NCBI GenBank assembly: GCA_910575725.1 | Contig: CAJTFE010000021.1 | Span: forward strand, 1-64,000 | Length of the DNA stretch: 64,000 nucleotides | Source: Clostridia bacterium | Lineage (GTDB): Bacteria > Bacillota > Clostridia > Lachnospirales > Lachnospiraceae | Direction: 5' to 3' | In this document: positions 52,173 through 61,107 of the stretch, piece after piece | How the letters are laid out: each line of letters begins with the position of its first letter | Position numbering within the stretch: position 1 is the stretch's first letter | Notes under the pieces: model-generated | Seen by the model: the letters and a program-made list of their open reading frames with translations, nothing else | Told to the model about the DNA's origin: nothing | Database searches by the model: none | Made by a program: the position numbers and the translations under genes

Positions 52173-54220
52173 TCGAATTCTCCTTCCTCCTGCATTTTTT
52201 CAATGGTATGTTTTACAATTTCCATAGCTTCTTCCACGCCGCAGTCCAGCTGGGCTCCCGCCATGTTCATATGGCCGCCGCCTCCCAGACGCTCCGTAAG
52301 AATCTGCACATTTACCTCATCAATGGAGCGGGCGCTCACATAAGTCCGGTGCTGGTAATAGGTCAGCACAATGGAGGCCCTTACCCCTACTATGTTCAGC
52401 AGCTCGTCTGCCGCCTGGGCTCCCACAATGGTGGGGCTCTCAATATTCTCATTGGGACAGATGGAGATGGCAAAGCCATGGTAAACCTCTGCATGGCGCA
52501 CCGCCTCTGCCCTGGCCTTGTATTCCACCATTTCATTGCGGAACATCTTCCGCACACGGGTTACGTCCGCACCGCAGCGTCTTAAGAAGGCCGCAGCTTC
52601 AAAGGTGCGCACCCCGGTTCTGCGCATAAAGTTATCCGTATCCAGGACGATTCCCGCATAGAGACAATCCGCCTCTGTCGTCTTAATCTTCAGCCCTTCG
52701 TCAAAGTACTGCAGGATCTCCGCCACCATCTCGCAGGCAGAGGATGCATAGGGCTCGATGTAAGAAAGAACTGCATTTTCAATCTGCTCGTTGGTCTGCC
52801 GGTGATGATCCAGCACCACAATGGTCGGCGTCCGGCCAAGCAGCTCGCTGCACTCTGTATAATTGGGCCTGTTGGTGTCCACCACCACCAGAACCGTATT
52901 CCGGTCAATCAGGTTCAGGGCCTCTTCTCCCCGAAGGAACATATCTGTTTCATAAACCGGATTGTCATGAAAGCTCTCTCTTAAGGGACGGACGGAATTG
53001 GTGATATCGTTGATCACAATATAAGCCCGCTTCCCCAGCACCTTGGCCGCCCGGTAGATACCGATAGATGCGCCGAAGGAGTCCATATCCCCCATCTTGT
53101 GCCCCATAACCATGACCTTATCCCGGCTCTCAATAAATTCCCGCAGTGCATGGGCCTTCACACGGGCCTTTACCCGGGTTGCCTTCTCCACCTGCTGCGT
53201 CTTGCCGCCAAAGTAGGTGATGCTCTCCCCTTCTTTGATGACTACCTGGTCGCCGCCCCTGGCCAGGGCCAGATCAATGGCAATCCGGGCGTAATCATAA
53301 TTTTCCGCAAAGGTTGCGCCGCTTAAGCCAAGACCCATGCTCAGTGTCACGGCCATCTCATTGCCGATGTTCACGGTCTTTACATCCTGAAGCAGCTCAT
53401 ACTTGTTCTCTCTCATAACAGGCAGATGCTTTTCCTGGATTGCGATGAAGTACTTATCCTTCTCCATCTTCTTCACAATTCCGCCAAAGGCTCCGATGTA
53501 CTTGTTGATCTTCCGATCCACCAGGGCCACCAGAAGGGAACGGCGCACCTCCTCCACCGTATCCAGAGCCTCCTCATAGTTATCCAGATAAAGCAGTCCG
53601 GCTACCAGGCGCTCTTCTTTGTTCATGCGGATGTACATATTGATCTCTGTCTCGTCAAACATATAGAGGGCAACCAGATACCCGTCGTCCTCGTCTATAT
53701 CCACCAGGGCATTGTCCTCCATCATGTGCTCCATATACACACGGCGGATGTCCACCCGGAAATCCCTCTCCTCTGTAGAAAAACGGACAGTCTTTTTGTC
53801 CTCTCCCTCCTCGGTAAGGAGCTCTTCCTTTGAAAACTCCGGAAAAAACCAATTTATCGGCTTGCGCAGCCCCTTCTTTGATCTTCCGCTCACCTCAAAA
53901 AAGGCAGTATTCCCCCACAAAACCCTTCCCTGGGCATCCAGAAGGGCATAGGGAAGAGCCAGCTCCTTCAAAAGCTTTTTCTGAATCTGGCCGTACTGGG
54001 TGGCAAAGGAAATCAGTTCATTGTATATCTGTGTCCTGCTGCGCAGATACAGCAGAATCACAATCAGCAGATACACTGCCAGAAACGCTGACACCAGAAT
54101 TCCTGCCTTTATGGACATGGAATACATACAGGCATTCATGGCAAGCAGCAGAACACTCAATAATAAGAGCCACTGTGTATAACCTTTTAACTGGCCTTTC
54201 AGATGAACCTTCTTTTTCAT
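52169..54220 (-). CDS. gdpP: Cyclic-di-AMP phosphodiesterase GdpP
   Basis: Membrane protein of 683 residues that hydrolyses c-di-AMP. Two membrane helices (about 16-36 and 39-59) precede a PAS-like domain (about 85-150) and a degenerate GGDEF domain (about 195-340). The DHH/DHHA1 phosphoesterase part follows, with GHKMGDMDSFGAS (373-385), VVDTNRPN, VVLDHHRQ (468-475) and the C-terminal GGGGHMNMAGAQ. The ATG at 54220 has GGAG 8 bases upstream; the in-frame ATG at 54301 has none. It leads the operon with rplI and dnaB. Confidence 0.95.
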   Translation of the reverse strand: MKKKVHLKGQLKGYTQWLLLLSVLLLAMNACMYSMSIKAGILVSAFLAVYLLIVILLYLRSRTQIYNELISFATQYGQIQKKLLKELALPYALLDAQGRVLWGNTAFFEVSGRSKKGLRKPINWFFPEFSKEELLTEEGEDKKTVRFSTEERDFRVDIRRVYMEHMMEDNALVDIDEDDGYLVALYMFDETEINMYIRMNKEERLVAGLLYLDNYEEALDTVEEVRRSLLVALVDRKINKYIGAFGGIVKKMEKDKYFIAIQEKHLPVMRENKYELLQDVKTVNIGNEMAVTLSMGLGLSGATFAENYDYARIAIDLALARGGDQVVIKEGESITYFGGKTQQVEKATRVKARVKAHALREFIESRDKVMVMGHKMGDMDSFGASIGIYRAAKVLGKRAYIVINDITNSVRPLRESFHDNPVYETDMFLRGEEALNLIDRNTVLVVVDTNRPNYTECSELLGRTPTIVVLDHHRQTNEQIENAVLSYIEPYASSACEMVAEILQYFDEGLKIKTTEADCLYAGIVLDTDNFMRRTGVRTFEAAAFLRRCGADVTRVRKMFRNEMVEYKARAEAVRHAEVYHGFAISICPNENIESPTIVGAQAADELLNIVGVRASIVLTYYQHRTYVSARSIDEVNVQILTERLGGGGHMNMAGAQLDCGVEEAMEIVKHTIEKMQEEGEFE

Positions 54221-54334
54221 TCTTTTATCTCCATGATCAAACGCTTGCATCCGCAGATTATTGACAGCTCCGCAGACTTCTTTGCCTATTGTATCACACA
54301 TTTTTCATATTTGCCATAGAATTTCCCCTTATAC

Positions 54335-54390
54335 ATGGAAAATGAGGGCATCTCCAGGTTTTTCGGCCTGCGGATGCCCTCATTCTCCAT
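54335..54390 (-). terminator. Terminator of the ascorbate-type PTS operon
   Basis: ATGGAAAATGAGGGCATC (54335-54352) pairs with 54373-54390, with a CAGG/CCTG hairpin in the loop. It lies 28 bases beyond the EIIC stop. Confidence 0.8.
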
Positions 54391-54417
54391 AAGAAAGATG
54401 TATTTTCTGTCTGTCTT

Positions 54418-55758
54418 TTATACTGCTTTCTCCCTTTTCGCCTTCAGCACCGAAAGGAGAACAAATACCGCTGCTATCACTACAATGCCGATCCAGACAT
54501 TCTTCATGGCCAGCATCAGCATCATGGCATCGATGCAGTCATGGCCTGTTCCCTCTGCGCCCACTGCGGCAAAGCGGTCAAAAATGCGGTATGTAAGGCC
54601 GGAGAGGAAAATCAGTTCAAATCCATACACAAAGCCTGCGATCATAGCGCCCCGGCGTCCGCCCCTTGCATTTCCGAATACGCCGGCTACGCCTCCGGTA
54701 AAGAATGCGCCGATAATCGACACCAGGGGAACAACGCCCAGAACCAGGGAGCTCACAAGCATGGCTGCCAGCATCCCAGCCACGGCGAAAATAAATCCAA
54801 GCATCAGCGAGTTTGGCGCATAGGTAAAAAGCACCGGAACATCCAGGGCCGGAACCGCATGGGGAACCAGCTTATCCGCAATCCCCTTGAAGGCCGGAAC
54901 CAGCTCGCCAAGAAGCATACGCACGCCCTGGAGCAGCACCAGGATTCCTGCCGTAAATCCAAGTCCCTTCAGCAGTCCGTAAATAATGTAATTGGTAGTG
55001 CCTGCATAAGCCGCCACTTCCTCCGGACCGGCTGCGATGACAACAATAAGATAGAACACTACCATTACAATCGAGATCGACATAGCCGTATCTTTGAAAA
55101 AGGACAGCTTCTTGGGAAGATGCAGATCTTCCGCATCCTTTTCCTTATTTCCAAGGAAACCGCCGATGTATCCTGCAGAGACGGTACCCAGGGTAGTCAG
55201 ATGGCCGATGGCAAAATCATCCGTTCCTGTTACGCTGCGCACCATAGGCTGTGAGACAGCCGGAATCAGCGTTAAAAATGCTCCCTGGAGAAGCACGCCG
55301 ACAATCATAATCATTCCGCTTTCCAGTCCTGCGGTATACAGGCTGTAGGCTACTGCAATGGAGCTTATCCACATCATATGTCCCGTAAGGAAAATGTATT
55401 TCAGCGGCGTAAATCTTGCCAAAAGAATATTTACCAGGAAACCGCCGCCCATAATCACGGCCGATGCGGAGGCAATCGCCGGAACGGCTTCCGACATAGC
55501 TCCTACAATCACTTCAGAGCCGGTGGCAAAGCCGTCCAGCCCGAATACGCTCTGAAACAGTCCCACAAAGGGCAGAATCTCTGTGACAATCAGACTGGAG
55601 CCCGCCGAGAGAACCAGATAGCCCAATGCCGTCTTTACGGTTCCGCTCAGCACAAAGGAAAACCCCCTTTTCTGCACAACAAGACCAATCAATGACACAA
55701 ATGCCCGTACAACTGCCGGCGTCTGTAACAATTCCAAAAAAAATCCCAAAAATTTCAT
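54418..55758 (-). CDS. PTS EIIC, ascorbate (UlaA/SgaT) family
   Basis: Permease of 446 residues with about eleven membrane segments. It matches the UlaA group through GFSFVLSGTVKTALGYLVL near the N-terminus, KYIFLTGHMMWISS and LLQGVRMLLGELVPAFKGI. UlaA carries L-ascorbate, but close relatives carry other sugars or sugar acids. EIIB is encoded directly upstream; no EIIA gene is present, so EIIA must come from elsewhere. The SIS-domain protein and GntR regulator nearby suggest an amino-sugar-like or sugar-phosphate substrate. Confidence 0.88.
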   Translation of the reverse strand: MKFLGFFLELLQTPAVVRAFVSLIGLVVQKRGFSFVLSGTVKTALGYLVLSAGSSLIVTEILPFVGLFQSVFGLDGFATGSEVIVGAMSEAVPAIASASAVIMGGGFLVNILLARFTPLKYIFLTGHMMWISSIAVAYSLYTAGLESGMIMIVGVLLQGAFLTLIPAVSQPMVRSVTGTDDFAIGHLTTLGTVSAGYIGGFLGNKEKDAEDLHLPKKLSFFKDTAMSISIVMVVFYLIVVIAAGPEEVAAYAGTTNYIIYGLLKGLGFTAGILVLLQGVRMLLGELVPAFKGIADKLVPHAVPALDVPVLFTYAPNSLMLGFIFAVAGMLAAMLVSSLVLGVVPLVSIIGAFFTGGVAGVFGNARGGRRGAMIAGFVYGFELIFLSGLTYRIFDRFAAVGAEGTGHDCIDAMMLMLAMKNVWIGIVVIAAVFVLLSVLKAKREKAV

Positions 55759-55799
55759 ATGCCTTCTCCTATTCCAGTTCCGTAATATCCTTACAGTAC

Positions 55800-56075
55800 T
55801 TACCCCTTCATCTTCTCCAGGTATGCCTGGAGCTTCTCCTTCGCTTCGTTTCCGTTTACCACGTTCTTTAAATAAACTACATTGTCCCGATCTGCAAAGC
55901 GCTCTGCAAAGTCCTCGCTGGTCACAATCAAATCCACATTTTTGCTCCCCACCGTACCTGCGTCCCAGTGCTCAATCTCTGCTTCAACCCCCAATTCACG
56001 AAGCGCTTTGTCTATCGTCATTTTCATAATCAGGCTGGACCCCATTCCCATCCCGCATACACATACAATCTGCAT
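55800..56075 (-). CDS. PTS EIIB, ascorbate/galactitol type
   Basis: Cytoplasmic phosphocarrier of 91 residues. The phosphocysteine loop is CVCGMGMGSS near the N-terminus, with Cys7 as the likely phosphorylated residue. It passes phosphate from EIIA to the sugar entering through EIIC. It lies 41 bases upstream of the EIIC gene and 29 bases downstream of the SIS gene, so all three form one transcript. Confidence 0.92.
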   Translation of the reverse strand: MQIVCVCGMGMGSSLIMKMTIDKALRELGVEAEIEHWDAGTVGSKNVDLIVTSEDFAERFADRDNVVYLKNVVNGNEAKEKLQAYLEKMKG

Positions 56076-56104
56076 TTTTTACCCCTTTCTATTGTTCCTC
56101 CGCC

Positions 56105-56839
56105 CTACAGACAGGATATCTGCTTCGAATAGTTCTTTATGTACTCTGCATTGATGGCATCGCCCTTGTCAAGATTTGAACTTACATATACCGGCGGACA
56201 ATATCCCCACTTCATGCAGTTTTCAACAGTCTGGGCTATAATAGATTCCATAACCGTCATTCCCAGAACCGTGGACGTACCGCAGAACTTTGCCTCCATC
56301 CCCTCTATGCTCAGCGCAGCGTCTCCGGCAACACATTTAATATCAATCACTGTATCCGCCACATCCTTTAAGTTCTTTCCGCTTGAATGACGCGAGGTCG
56401 TCGCATCCGCAAAGCTTTCAGACACCAGCGCCACCACCTTCATACCGATCTCCTTTGCGGCAAGCGCCATGTCAACCACTCCTGCATTGCGCCCCGATAT
56501 GGATACGATAATCATGGTATCTCTCGGATCTGCATCCTCCAGTTCCAGATATCCCTTTGCAAACCCCTCAATCCGCTCCTGCATGGTGCTCAGCTTTGCC
56601 TTGGGAAATAAGGCCAGATGAGGAATCAGCAATGCATTGACGGGAACCAGACCGCCGGCCCGGTAAAATACCTCCATGGCAAACATCTGGGAATGTCCGC
56701 ATCCAAAAACATGGATGAGGCGGTTTTCCATCACAGAGTCTGCACAGTATTGCGCCGCCTGGCTGATCTGTTCTCCCTCCTCCTTAAACTCCTGCTCCAA
56801 TTGATCGGTAATGACCTGGTAATATTCCTGATACTTCAA
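56105..56839 (-). CDS. SIS-domain sugar isomerase-like protein
   Basis: Protein of 244 residues with one SIS (sugar isomerase) domain (about 35-215). Typical pieces are IHVFGCGHSQMFAME, MIIVSISGRNAGVVDMA and VVALVSESFADATTSRHSSGK. This matches the UPF0309-type SIS proteins that often sit in PTS operons and bind a phosphosugar. The start is TTG at 56839 with GGAG 5-9 bases upstream; the longer open frame to 56980 is Arg-rich and not family-like. It opens the operon under the divergent GntR gene, and may convert the phosphosugar delivered by the PTS. Confidence 0.87.
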   Translation of the reverse strand: MKYQEYYQVITDQLEQEFKEEGEQISQAAQYCADSVMENRLIHVFGCGHSQMFAMEVFYRAGGLVPVNALLIPHLALFPKAKLSTMQERIEGFAKGYLELEDADPRDTMIIVSISGRNAGVVDMALAAKEIGMKVVALVSESFADATTSRHSSGKNLKDVADTVIDIKCVAGDAALSIEGMEAKFCGTSTVLGMTVMESIIAQTVENCMKWGYCPPVYVSSNLDKGDAINAEYIKNYSKQISCL

Positions 56840-56993
56840 TCCTTCTCCACTCCTTCTGCGATTATTCAGTATTTCCTTCCTTTTTGCATCTTTCGGAATT
56901 CCTGCCCTGCAGAAAATTCCTGTCCTCTGCTCCCTCTCTCCCCCTTTCCGGATGCCCTTTCTGATCCCATTGTAACCCAATTACGGCCAATGG

Positions 56994-57063
56994 CAAGTGG
57001 TATCGGCCTTTTTAGCCCAATCCGCAATTGGTATCATTATAGGTAGCATACCACTTGTGCAAA
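56994..57063 (-). promoter_or_regulatory. Promoter and paired GntR operators of the PTS operon
   Basis: Minus-strand TTTGCA (57063-57058), 16-base spacer, consensus TATAAT (57041-57036). CAAGTGGTAT (57057-57048 on the minus strand) sits in the spacer. Its inverted copy CAAGTGGTAT reads on the plus strand at 56994-57003. TTGGTATCAT at 57028-57037 overlaps the -10. These sites suit repression by the divergent GntR product. Confidence 0.65.
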
Positions 57064-57093
57064 TGGACTAACTAAAACGAATAGCTGTATACT
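57064..57093 (+). promoter_or_regulatory. Promoter of the GntR regulator gene
   Basis: TGGACT (57064-57069), 18-base spacer, TATACT (57088-57093). It starts 6 bases from the operator at 57048-57057, so autoregulation is possible. Confidence 0.45.
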
Positions 57094-57232
57094 TTTTTAT
57101 GTAAAACATATAAGTTTTCATCTATTTTTCCTGGGAAATGCCATACCTAAGAGCTCCTTCTTGACGGAAGCATCAGCTGTGAGTATACTGAAACTATAGA
57201 AACCAAACTTCTGTTTACCGAAAGGAAAATAC

Positions 57233-57949
57233 ATGAATACCATTCCTCTTTATCGTGAAATCTACCAGGATCTCCTTGAAAAAATCATGTCCGGATATTA
57301 TCTGGAAAAAACCTATCTCCCCTCCGAGCGAACCCTCTGTGAAATGTATCACGTAAGCCGGGCCACCATTCGGCGCGCCCTGGATGATCTGCGCAAAGAC
57401 AAGTATATCGAGAAAAAACAGGGCAGCGGCAACTTTGTCAAGCCCCAGATGTATGAGCAGCCCCTTTCCCAGTTTCACTCCTTCGCGGGCGCCCTCCGTG
57501 CCCAGCATATTGAAATTACGAATCAGATCCTGAGCTATGATCTCATTGAGGGCGATAAATATCTGTCGGAAGCGCTCACCGAAAACGAAGGCTTTAGCCG
57601 CTGGCATAAGCTTGTGCGCCTCCGCCTTGCCAACGGTTATCCTCTGATGATTGAGACGGCCTATCTTCCCCGGGAGCGTTTCTTCCGCCTGGATCTGGAT
57701 TACCTAAAGTCCAACTCCCTGTATGCCTATCTGGAGCTCTACTATTCCATGACTATCCACGATACCAACGAGCTTCTCTCCCCCATCATGCCTACCGTAC
57801 AGGAAGCAAAGTTCCTTCAGATCTCTCCCCAGGAGCCCTGTATGCTTCTGGAACGCTTCTGTTATGAAAATGAACGGCTGATCGCCATACACAAAACAAC
57901 GGTCCGCGGGGATAAGTACAAGTTCCGCGCCTTCTATTACGCCAATTAA
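57233..57949 (+). CDS. GntR-family regulator with UTRA domain
   Basis: Regulator of 238 residues of the HutC type. The N-terminal winged helix (about 3-70) has LPSERTLCEMYHVSRATIRRALDDL and the wing KKQGSGNFV. The C-terminal UTRA ligand domain (about 85-235) has LVRLRLANGYPLMIETAYLP and ends with TTVRGDKYKFRA. UTRA regulators sense phosphosugars or similar small molecules. It is divergent from the SIS-EIIB-EIIC operon, with paired operators between them. AAAGGAAA precedes the ATG. Confidence 0.93.
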   Translation: MNTIPLYREIYQDLLEKIMSGYYLEKTYLPSERTLCEMYHVSRATIRRALDDLRKDKYIEKKQGSGNFVKPQMYEQPLSQFHSFAGALRAQHIEITNQILSYDLIEGDKYLSEALTENEGFSRWHKLVRLRLANGYPLMIETAYLPRERFFRLDLDYLKSNSLYAYLELYYSMTIHDTNELLSPIMPTVQEAKFLQISPQEPCMLLERFCYENERLIAIHKTTVRGDKYKFRAFYYAN

Positions 57950-57991
57950 AAATCCTGTAGGTTTTCTCTGCACATGGCTGTGCACAAAAAA

Positions 57992-58029
57992 ACTGCCTTG
58001 CAGACAGAATTCTCTGTCCGCAAAGCAGT
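57992..58029 (-). terminator. Terminator of rpsF-ssb-rpsR
   Basis: ACTGC (57992-57996) pairs with GCAGT (58025-58029); TTGC/GCAA and GACAGA/TCTGTC continue the stem. Minus-strand T6 follows. It also faces the end of the GntR gene. Confidence 0.8.
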
Positions 58030-58047
58030 CCCTGTTATCGCTTTGGA

Positions 58048-58314
58048 TTAATCCATTACATAAGGCATCAGGCTGATGTGACGCGCTCTCTTGATCGCAA
58101 CCGTAAGAGCTCTCTGATGCTTTGCACAGTTTCCTGTGATTCTTCTGGGGAGGATCTTTCCTCTCTCAGACACGTATCTCTTTAATTTATTCACATCTTT
58201 GTAATTGATCTCGTTATTCTCTTTTCCGCAGAATACGCAGACTTTTTTTCTTCTGCGTCCCATGCCTCTTCTTCTCATGGGAGCGTCGCCTTTATCGGAT
58301 TTTGTGTAAGCCAT
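58048..58314 (-). CDS. rpsR: Ribosomal protein S18
   Basis: Small-subunit protein of 88 residues. A basic N-terminus leads to [18 protein letters not shown] (about 25-42), then [18 protein letters not shown]. The three cysteines (CVFC and the later NCAKH) are those of zinc-binding S18 forms. It binds S6, which is encoded in the same operon. It is last in rpsF-ssb-rpsR. Confidence 0.98.
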   Translation of the reverse strand: MAYTKSDKGDAPMRRRGMGRRRKKVCVFCGKENNEINYKDVNKLKRYVSERGKILPRRITGNCAKHQRALTVAIKRARHISLMPYVMD

Positions 58315-58358
58315 GGCTGTTACCTCCTTATATAATCTCTCTTTTCATTCCACGATTG

Positions 58359-58814
58359 TTAGTTGAAGGGCAGCTCCTCGTCAATGCCGTCCGGGATGTT
58401 CATAAAACCGTCTCCTGCCGCTGCGGAGGGTTCCGGCATACTCTGGCGGAAAGAATTCTGCTGCTGGAAGCCGCCTGCATGCTCGCCTGCCGCTGCCTTG
58501 CTCTCTGCAAACTCCTGCTCCTCTACCACTACGTCTGTGGTGTACACCTTCTGTCCGTCGCGGTTGGTATAGCTTCCTGTCTGGATCCGTCCGGTAACGG
58601 CAATCTTAGTACCCTGGCGCAGGTACTTCTCTGCAAATTCCGCCTGTCTTCCGAAGGAAACGCAGCCGATAAAGTCTGCACTCTGATCTCCGTCTCTTTT
58701 AAATCTTCGATCTACGGCCAGTGTATATCTTGCTACCGCCGTGGCATTCTCACCCTGTGAGTAGCGCACGTCCGGATCCCGGGTCAAACGTCCCATTAAA
58801 ATCACTTTATTCAT
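58359..58814 (-). CDS. ssb: Single-stranded DNA-binding protein
   Basis: OB-fold protein of 151 residues. The OB domain (1-105) starts MNKVILMGRLTRDPDVRYSQ and includes FIGCVSFGRQAEFAEKYLRQGT. A Gln/Ala-rich flexible tail ends in the acidic tip DGIDEELPFN, which docks partner proteins. It lies between rpsF and rpsR, the usual position of the main replication SSB. Confidence 0.98.
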   Translation of the reverse strand: MNKVILMGRLTRDPDVRYSQGENATAVARYTLAVDRRFKRDGDQSADFIGCVSFGRQAEFAEKYLRQGTKIAVTGRIQTGSYTNRDGQKVYTTDVVVEEQEFAESKAAAGEHAGGFQQQNSFRQSMPEPSAAAGDGFMNIPDGIDEELPFN

Positions 58815-58850
58815 ACTAACAATCCTCTACTTTCCGGTTAAAACCTTGGT

Positions 58851-59138
58851 CTATGCGTCTTTGCGAACACACAGATAGCGGACAACATTCTCCATGATGC
58901 GAACATGTCTCTCCACTTCAGCCGGGCAGGTTGTATCTGCTTCAAACTGAATAAAGTAGTAGTATGCTTCTCTCATGTGCTGAATCTCGTAAGCAAGTCT
59001 CTTCTTGCCCCAATCCTCAACCTCGGTCACAGTTCCGCCGTAACGGGCAATGTACTCTTTTGCCTTCTCTACAGTGGCTGTTCTTACGTCATCTTCTACC
59101 TTTGCATTCACAACCAATGCTAATTCATACTTGTTCAT
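58851..59138 (-). CDS. rpsF: Ribosomal protein S6
   Basis: Small-subunit protein of 95 residues with MNKYELALVVNAKVED, GTVTEVEDWGKKRLAYEIQ and the C-terminal RHVRIMENVVRYLCVRKD. It opens the rpsF-ssb-rpsR operon from a strong SigA promoter, with AAAGGAGG before the ATG. Some Firmicute rpsF leaders bind the S6-S18 complex; no clear match to that structure could be confirmed by eye here. Confidence 0.98.
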   Translation of the reverse strand: MNKYELALVVNAKVEDDVRTATVEKAKEYIARYGGTVTEVEDWGKKRLAYEIQHMREAYYYFIQFEADTTCPAEVERHVRIMENVVRYLCVRKDA

Positions 59139-59213
59139 GCTTTACCTCCTTTTGGTCTCTGGCTTCCTCTCTATGGAGGAAACAAGGAAATGAATAATCT
59201 ATCACGAAACCAA

Positions 59214-59242
59214 ACTATAACACATTTTTCCTGGAAATTCAA
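59214..59242 (-). promoter_or_regulatory. Promoter of rpsF-ssb-rpsR
   Basis: Minus-strand TTGAAT (59242-59237), 17-base spacer, TATAGT (59219-59214). Confidence 0.72.
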
Positions 59243-59286
59243 GTGCTTTTCCTAAAAACACATAACAAATCCACGGGTAAAAAGAA

Positions 59287-59303
59287 GGAGCTGCAGCAGC
59301 TCC
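59287..59303 (-). terminator. Short terminator after the DUF951 gene
   Basis: GGAGCT (59287-59292) pairs with AGCTCC (59298-59303) around 5 bases, 22 bases past the stop. Minus-strand TTCTTTTTAC follows. Confidence 0.65.
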
Positions 59304-59325
59304 AAAGGGTTTGCGGCCAGACTTC

Positions 59326-59508
59326 CTATTCCGGTGTCCGAAGGCCTCTGGTATTTTTTTCTACCAGCTTTCTGGCTATCATGATCTGATGGCTGCAGCC
59401 CATGCATTTTAAGCGGAAGTCTGCGCCTACACGCAAGATCTCCCACTCGCAGCTTCCGCAGGGGTGCTGCTTTTTCAGCTTTACGATGTCTCCTACTTTA
59501 TATTCCAC
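59326..59508 (-). CDS. DUF951 small zinc-ribbon-like protein
   Basis: Protein of 60 residues. It begins with a short beta-barrel-like stretch YKVGDIVKLKK and has two CxxC pairs, Cys17/Cys20 (HPCGSC) and Cys35/Cys38 (KCMGC), which suggest one zinc site. DUF951 is widespread in Firmicutes, often near ribosomal or replication genes, with no known function. The ATG lies inside the sirtuin gene end (11-base overlap), so both are on one transcript. Confidence 0.88.
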   Translation of the reverse strand: MEYKVGDIVKLKKQHPCGSCEWEILRVGADFRLKCMGCSHQIMIARKLVEKNTRGLRTPE

Positions 59509-60220
59509 TTAGCACCTCTCCTATGTTGGCCTGTATCAACAGATCTGCATGGCTGTCTCTGGGCGTGGCTGCCCGGTTGATTACAACCAGATGCTTTCCT
59601 GTAAAATAATCGATCAGTCCGGCTGCCGGATAGACTGCCAGAGATGTTCCGCCGATTATCAGAAGATCTGCATGGGCAATGGCCTCTACTGCCCCCTGGA
59701 TAGTACGGTTGTCAAGCCCTTCCTCATAGAGGACTACATCCGGCTTTATCAGGCCGCCGCACTCACAGCGGGGTACGCCCTCCGCCTCCAGCATATATGC
59801 GGCATCGTAGAATCTGCCGCACTTCTGGCAGTAATTGCGGTGAACGGATCCGTGGAGCTCATATACGTTCCTGCTTCCGGCCAGCTGGTGAAGGCCGTCG
59901 ATATTCTGGGTCACTACTGCGGTCAGCTTTCCCTGCTCCTCAAGCCGGGCCAGCTTTTTGTGGGCGGCATTGGGCTTTGCGTCCAGGCAGAGCATCTTCT
60001 TCTTATAAAAACGGTAGAATTCTTCCGTGCTGCTTACAAAAAAGCTGTGGCTTAGAATCGTCTCCGGAGGATACTTCCATTCCTGGTGATACAATCCGTC
60101 TGTACTGCGGAAATCCGGGATGCCGCTCTCTGTGGAGACTCCGGCTCCTCCGAAAAATACAATCCGGCTGCTTTCCTCCACGTATTCCTTCAAGCGTCCC
60201 ATTCGTTCCTCTGTTGTCAT
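59498..60220 (-). CDS. cobB: NAD-dependent protein deacylase (sirtuin)
   Basis: Sir2-family enzyme of 240 residues that removes acyl groups from lysines using NAD. Motifs are GAGVSTESGIPDFR (about 25-38), TQNIDGLHQLAG, the catalytic His in YELHGSVH and the zinc cysteines CQKC and CECGG. IIGGTSLAVYPAAG and VVINRAATPRD line the NAD site. It lies 14 bases downstream of the sortase gene. Confidence 0.95.
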   Translation of the reverse strand: MTTEERMGRLKEYVEESSRIVFFGGAGVSTESGIPDFRSTDGLYHQEWKYPPETILSHSFFVSSTEEFYRFYKKKMLCLDAKPNAAHKKLARLEEQGKLTAVVTQNIDGLHQLAGSRNVYELHGSVHRNYCQKCGRFYDAAYMLEAEGVPRCECGGLIKPDVVLYEEGLDNRTIQGAVEAIAHADLLIIGGTSLAVYPAAGLIDYFTGKHLVVINRAATPRDSHADLLIQANIGEVLSGI

Positions 60221-60234
60221 GCCGTCCCTTCTTT

Positions 60235-61020
60235 CTAATAAATTCTCTTTGCATGTACTACAAAACGATTCTCACTTCTCTTGGTACAGGTAGAGAGGGT
60301 GATTACTCTGTCATTTTTGGATACGTCAATTCCTGTATCATAGGCCGAGCTGTTCTTAAGGGTCTGTACAAACTGCTCATACCGCGCGTCCGGCTGTGAC
60401 GCAAAGCCTATGGTATAGGTATTGCTGTTTGCCGGCGTCTCATAGCAGGAAAAGATCTCATAGGCATGGGTTCCGTCCTCCAGATCTATGTAAACCATCG
60501 GATGATCTACCAGGTAGGACGCATTGCGGTACTCTTTAAGGCCGCCGAACATGGAACCGTTCTTCATATTATGTCCATAGATTATGGTGTGCCGTTCGGA
60601 AAAATCCGGTTTATTTAATGTCTCTATGAAAATGCTGCCCGCACTGTTTTTATTTCCGCTGAACGTGTGCTTTAAGTAATATTGATCATCCTCCCCATGC
60701 ATCAGGGGATAGCTGATCTCGGTGTCCGGAATCTCGATCCAGCCGATCACGTCCTCATTCAGCGCTTTCAGCTCCTCAAAGGCGATACGCTGTTCCCGTA
60801 CCTCTTCCTCCTCTTCCTCCCCGGAAGCTTCTTCCCCGTATGCATCCTCCGGAAGCTCCTTCTCTACATACTTTTTCAATTCATCGTACTCATCGGTCCC
60901 TTCCTTATATTCCAGGAAAATACCGGCCAGCTGGCTTCCACAGTAAATCACCATGCCAAGGCACAGAACCAGCGCTGCAATCAGAACCACAGGTACACGT
61001 CTTTTCTTCTTTCGTCTCAT
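60235..61020 (-). CDS. srtB: Class B sortase
   Basis: Membrane transpeptidase of 261 residues. An N-terminal helix (about 9-30) is followed by a very acidic spacer (about 40-75), then the sortase fold. Catalytic residues are His in TIIYGHNM (about 145-152), Cys in ITLSTC (about 238-243) and Arg in ENRFVVHAKR. Class B sortases attach a few surface proteins to peptidoglycan. No LPxTG- or NPxTN-type substrate gene is seen in the window. Confidence 0.93.
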   Translation of the reverse strand: MRRKKKRRVPVVLIAALVLCLGMVIYCGSQLAGIFLEYKEGTDEYDELKKYVEKELPEDAYGEEASGEEEEEEVREQRIAFEELKALNEDVIGWIEIPDTEISYPLMHGEDDQYYLKHTFSGNKNSAGSIFIETLNKPDFSERHTIIYGHNMKNGSMFGGLKEYRNASYLVDHPMVYIDLEDGTHAYEIFSCYETPANSNTYTIGFASQPDARYEQFVQTLKNSSAYDTGIDVSKNDRVITLSTCTKRSENRFVVHAKRIY

Positions 61021-61107
61021 CTTCCATCACCTCTAATTCATTCTATCAAACTAACTGTTAAAAAACCAGATCCAAATGCTGAAAACTCAGGATTTCCAGG
61101 CATCATG

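Noticed and set aside
59139-59213. S6-S18 autoregulatory leader RNA before rpsF
   Set aside because: A small hairpin exists in the leader, but the specific bulge pattern could not be confirmed by eye, so no call was made.
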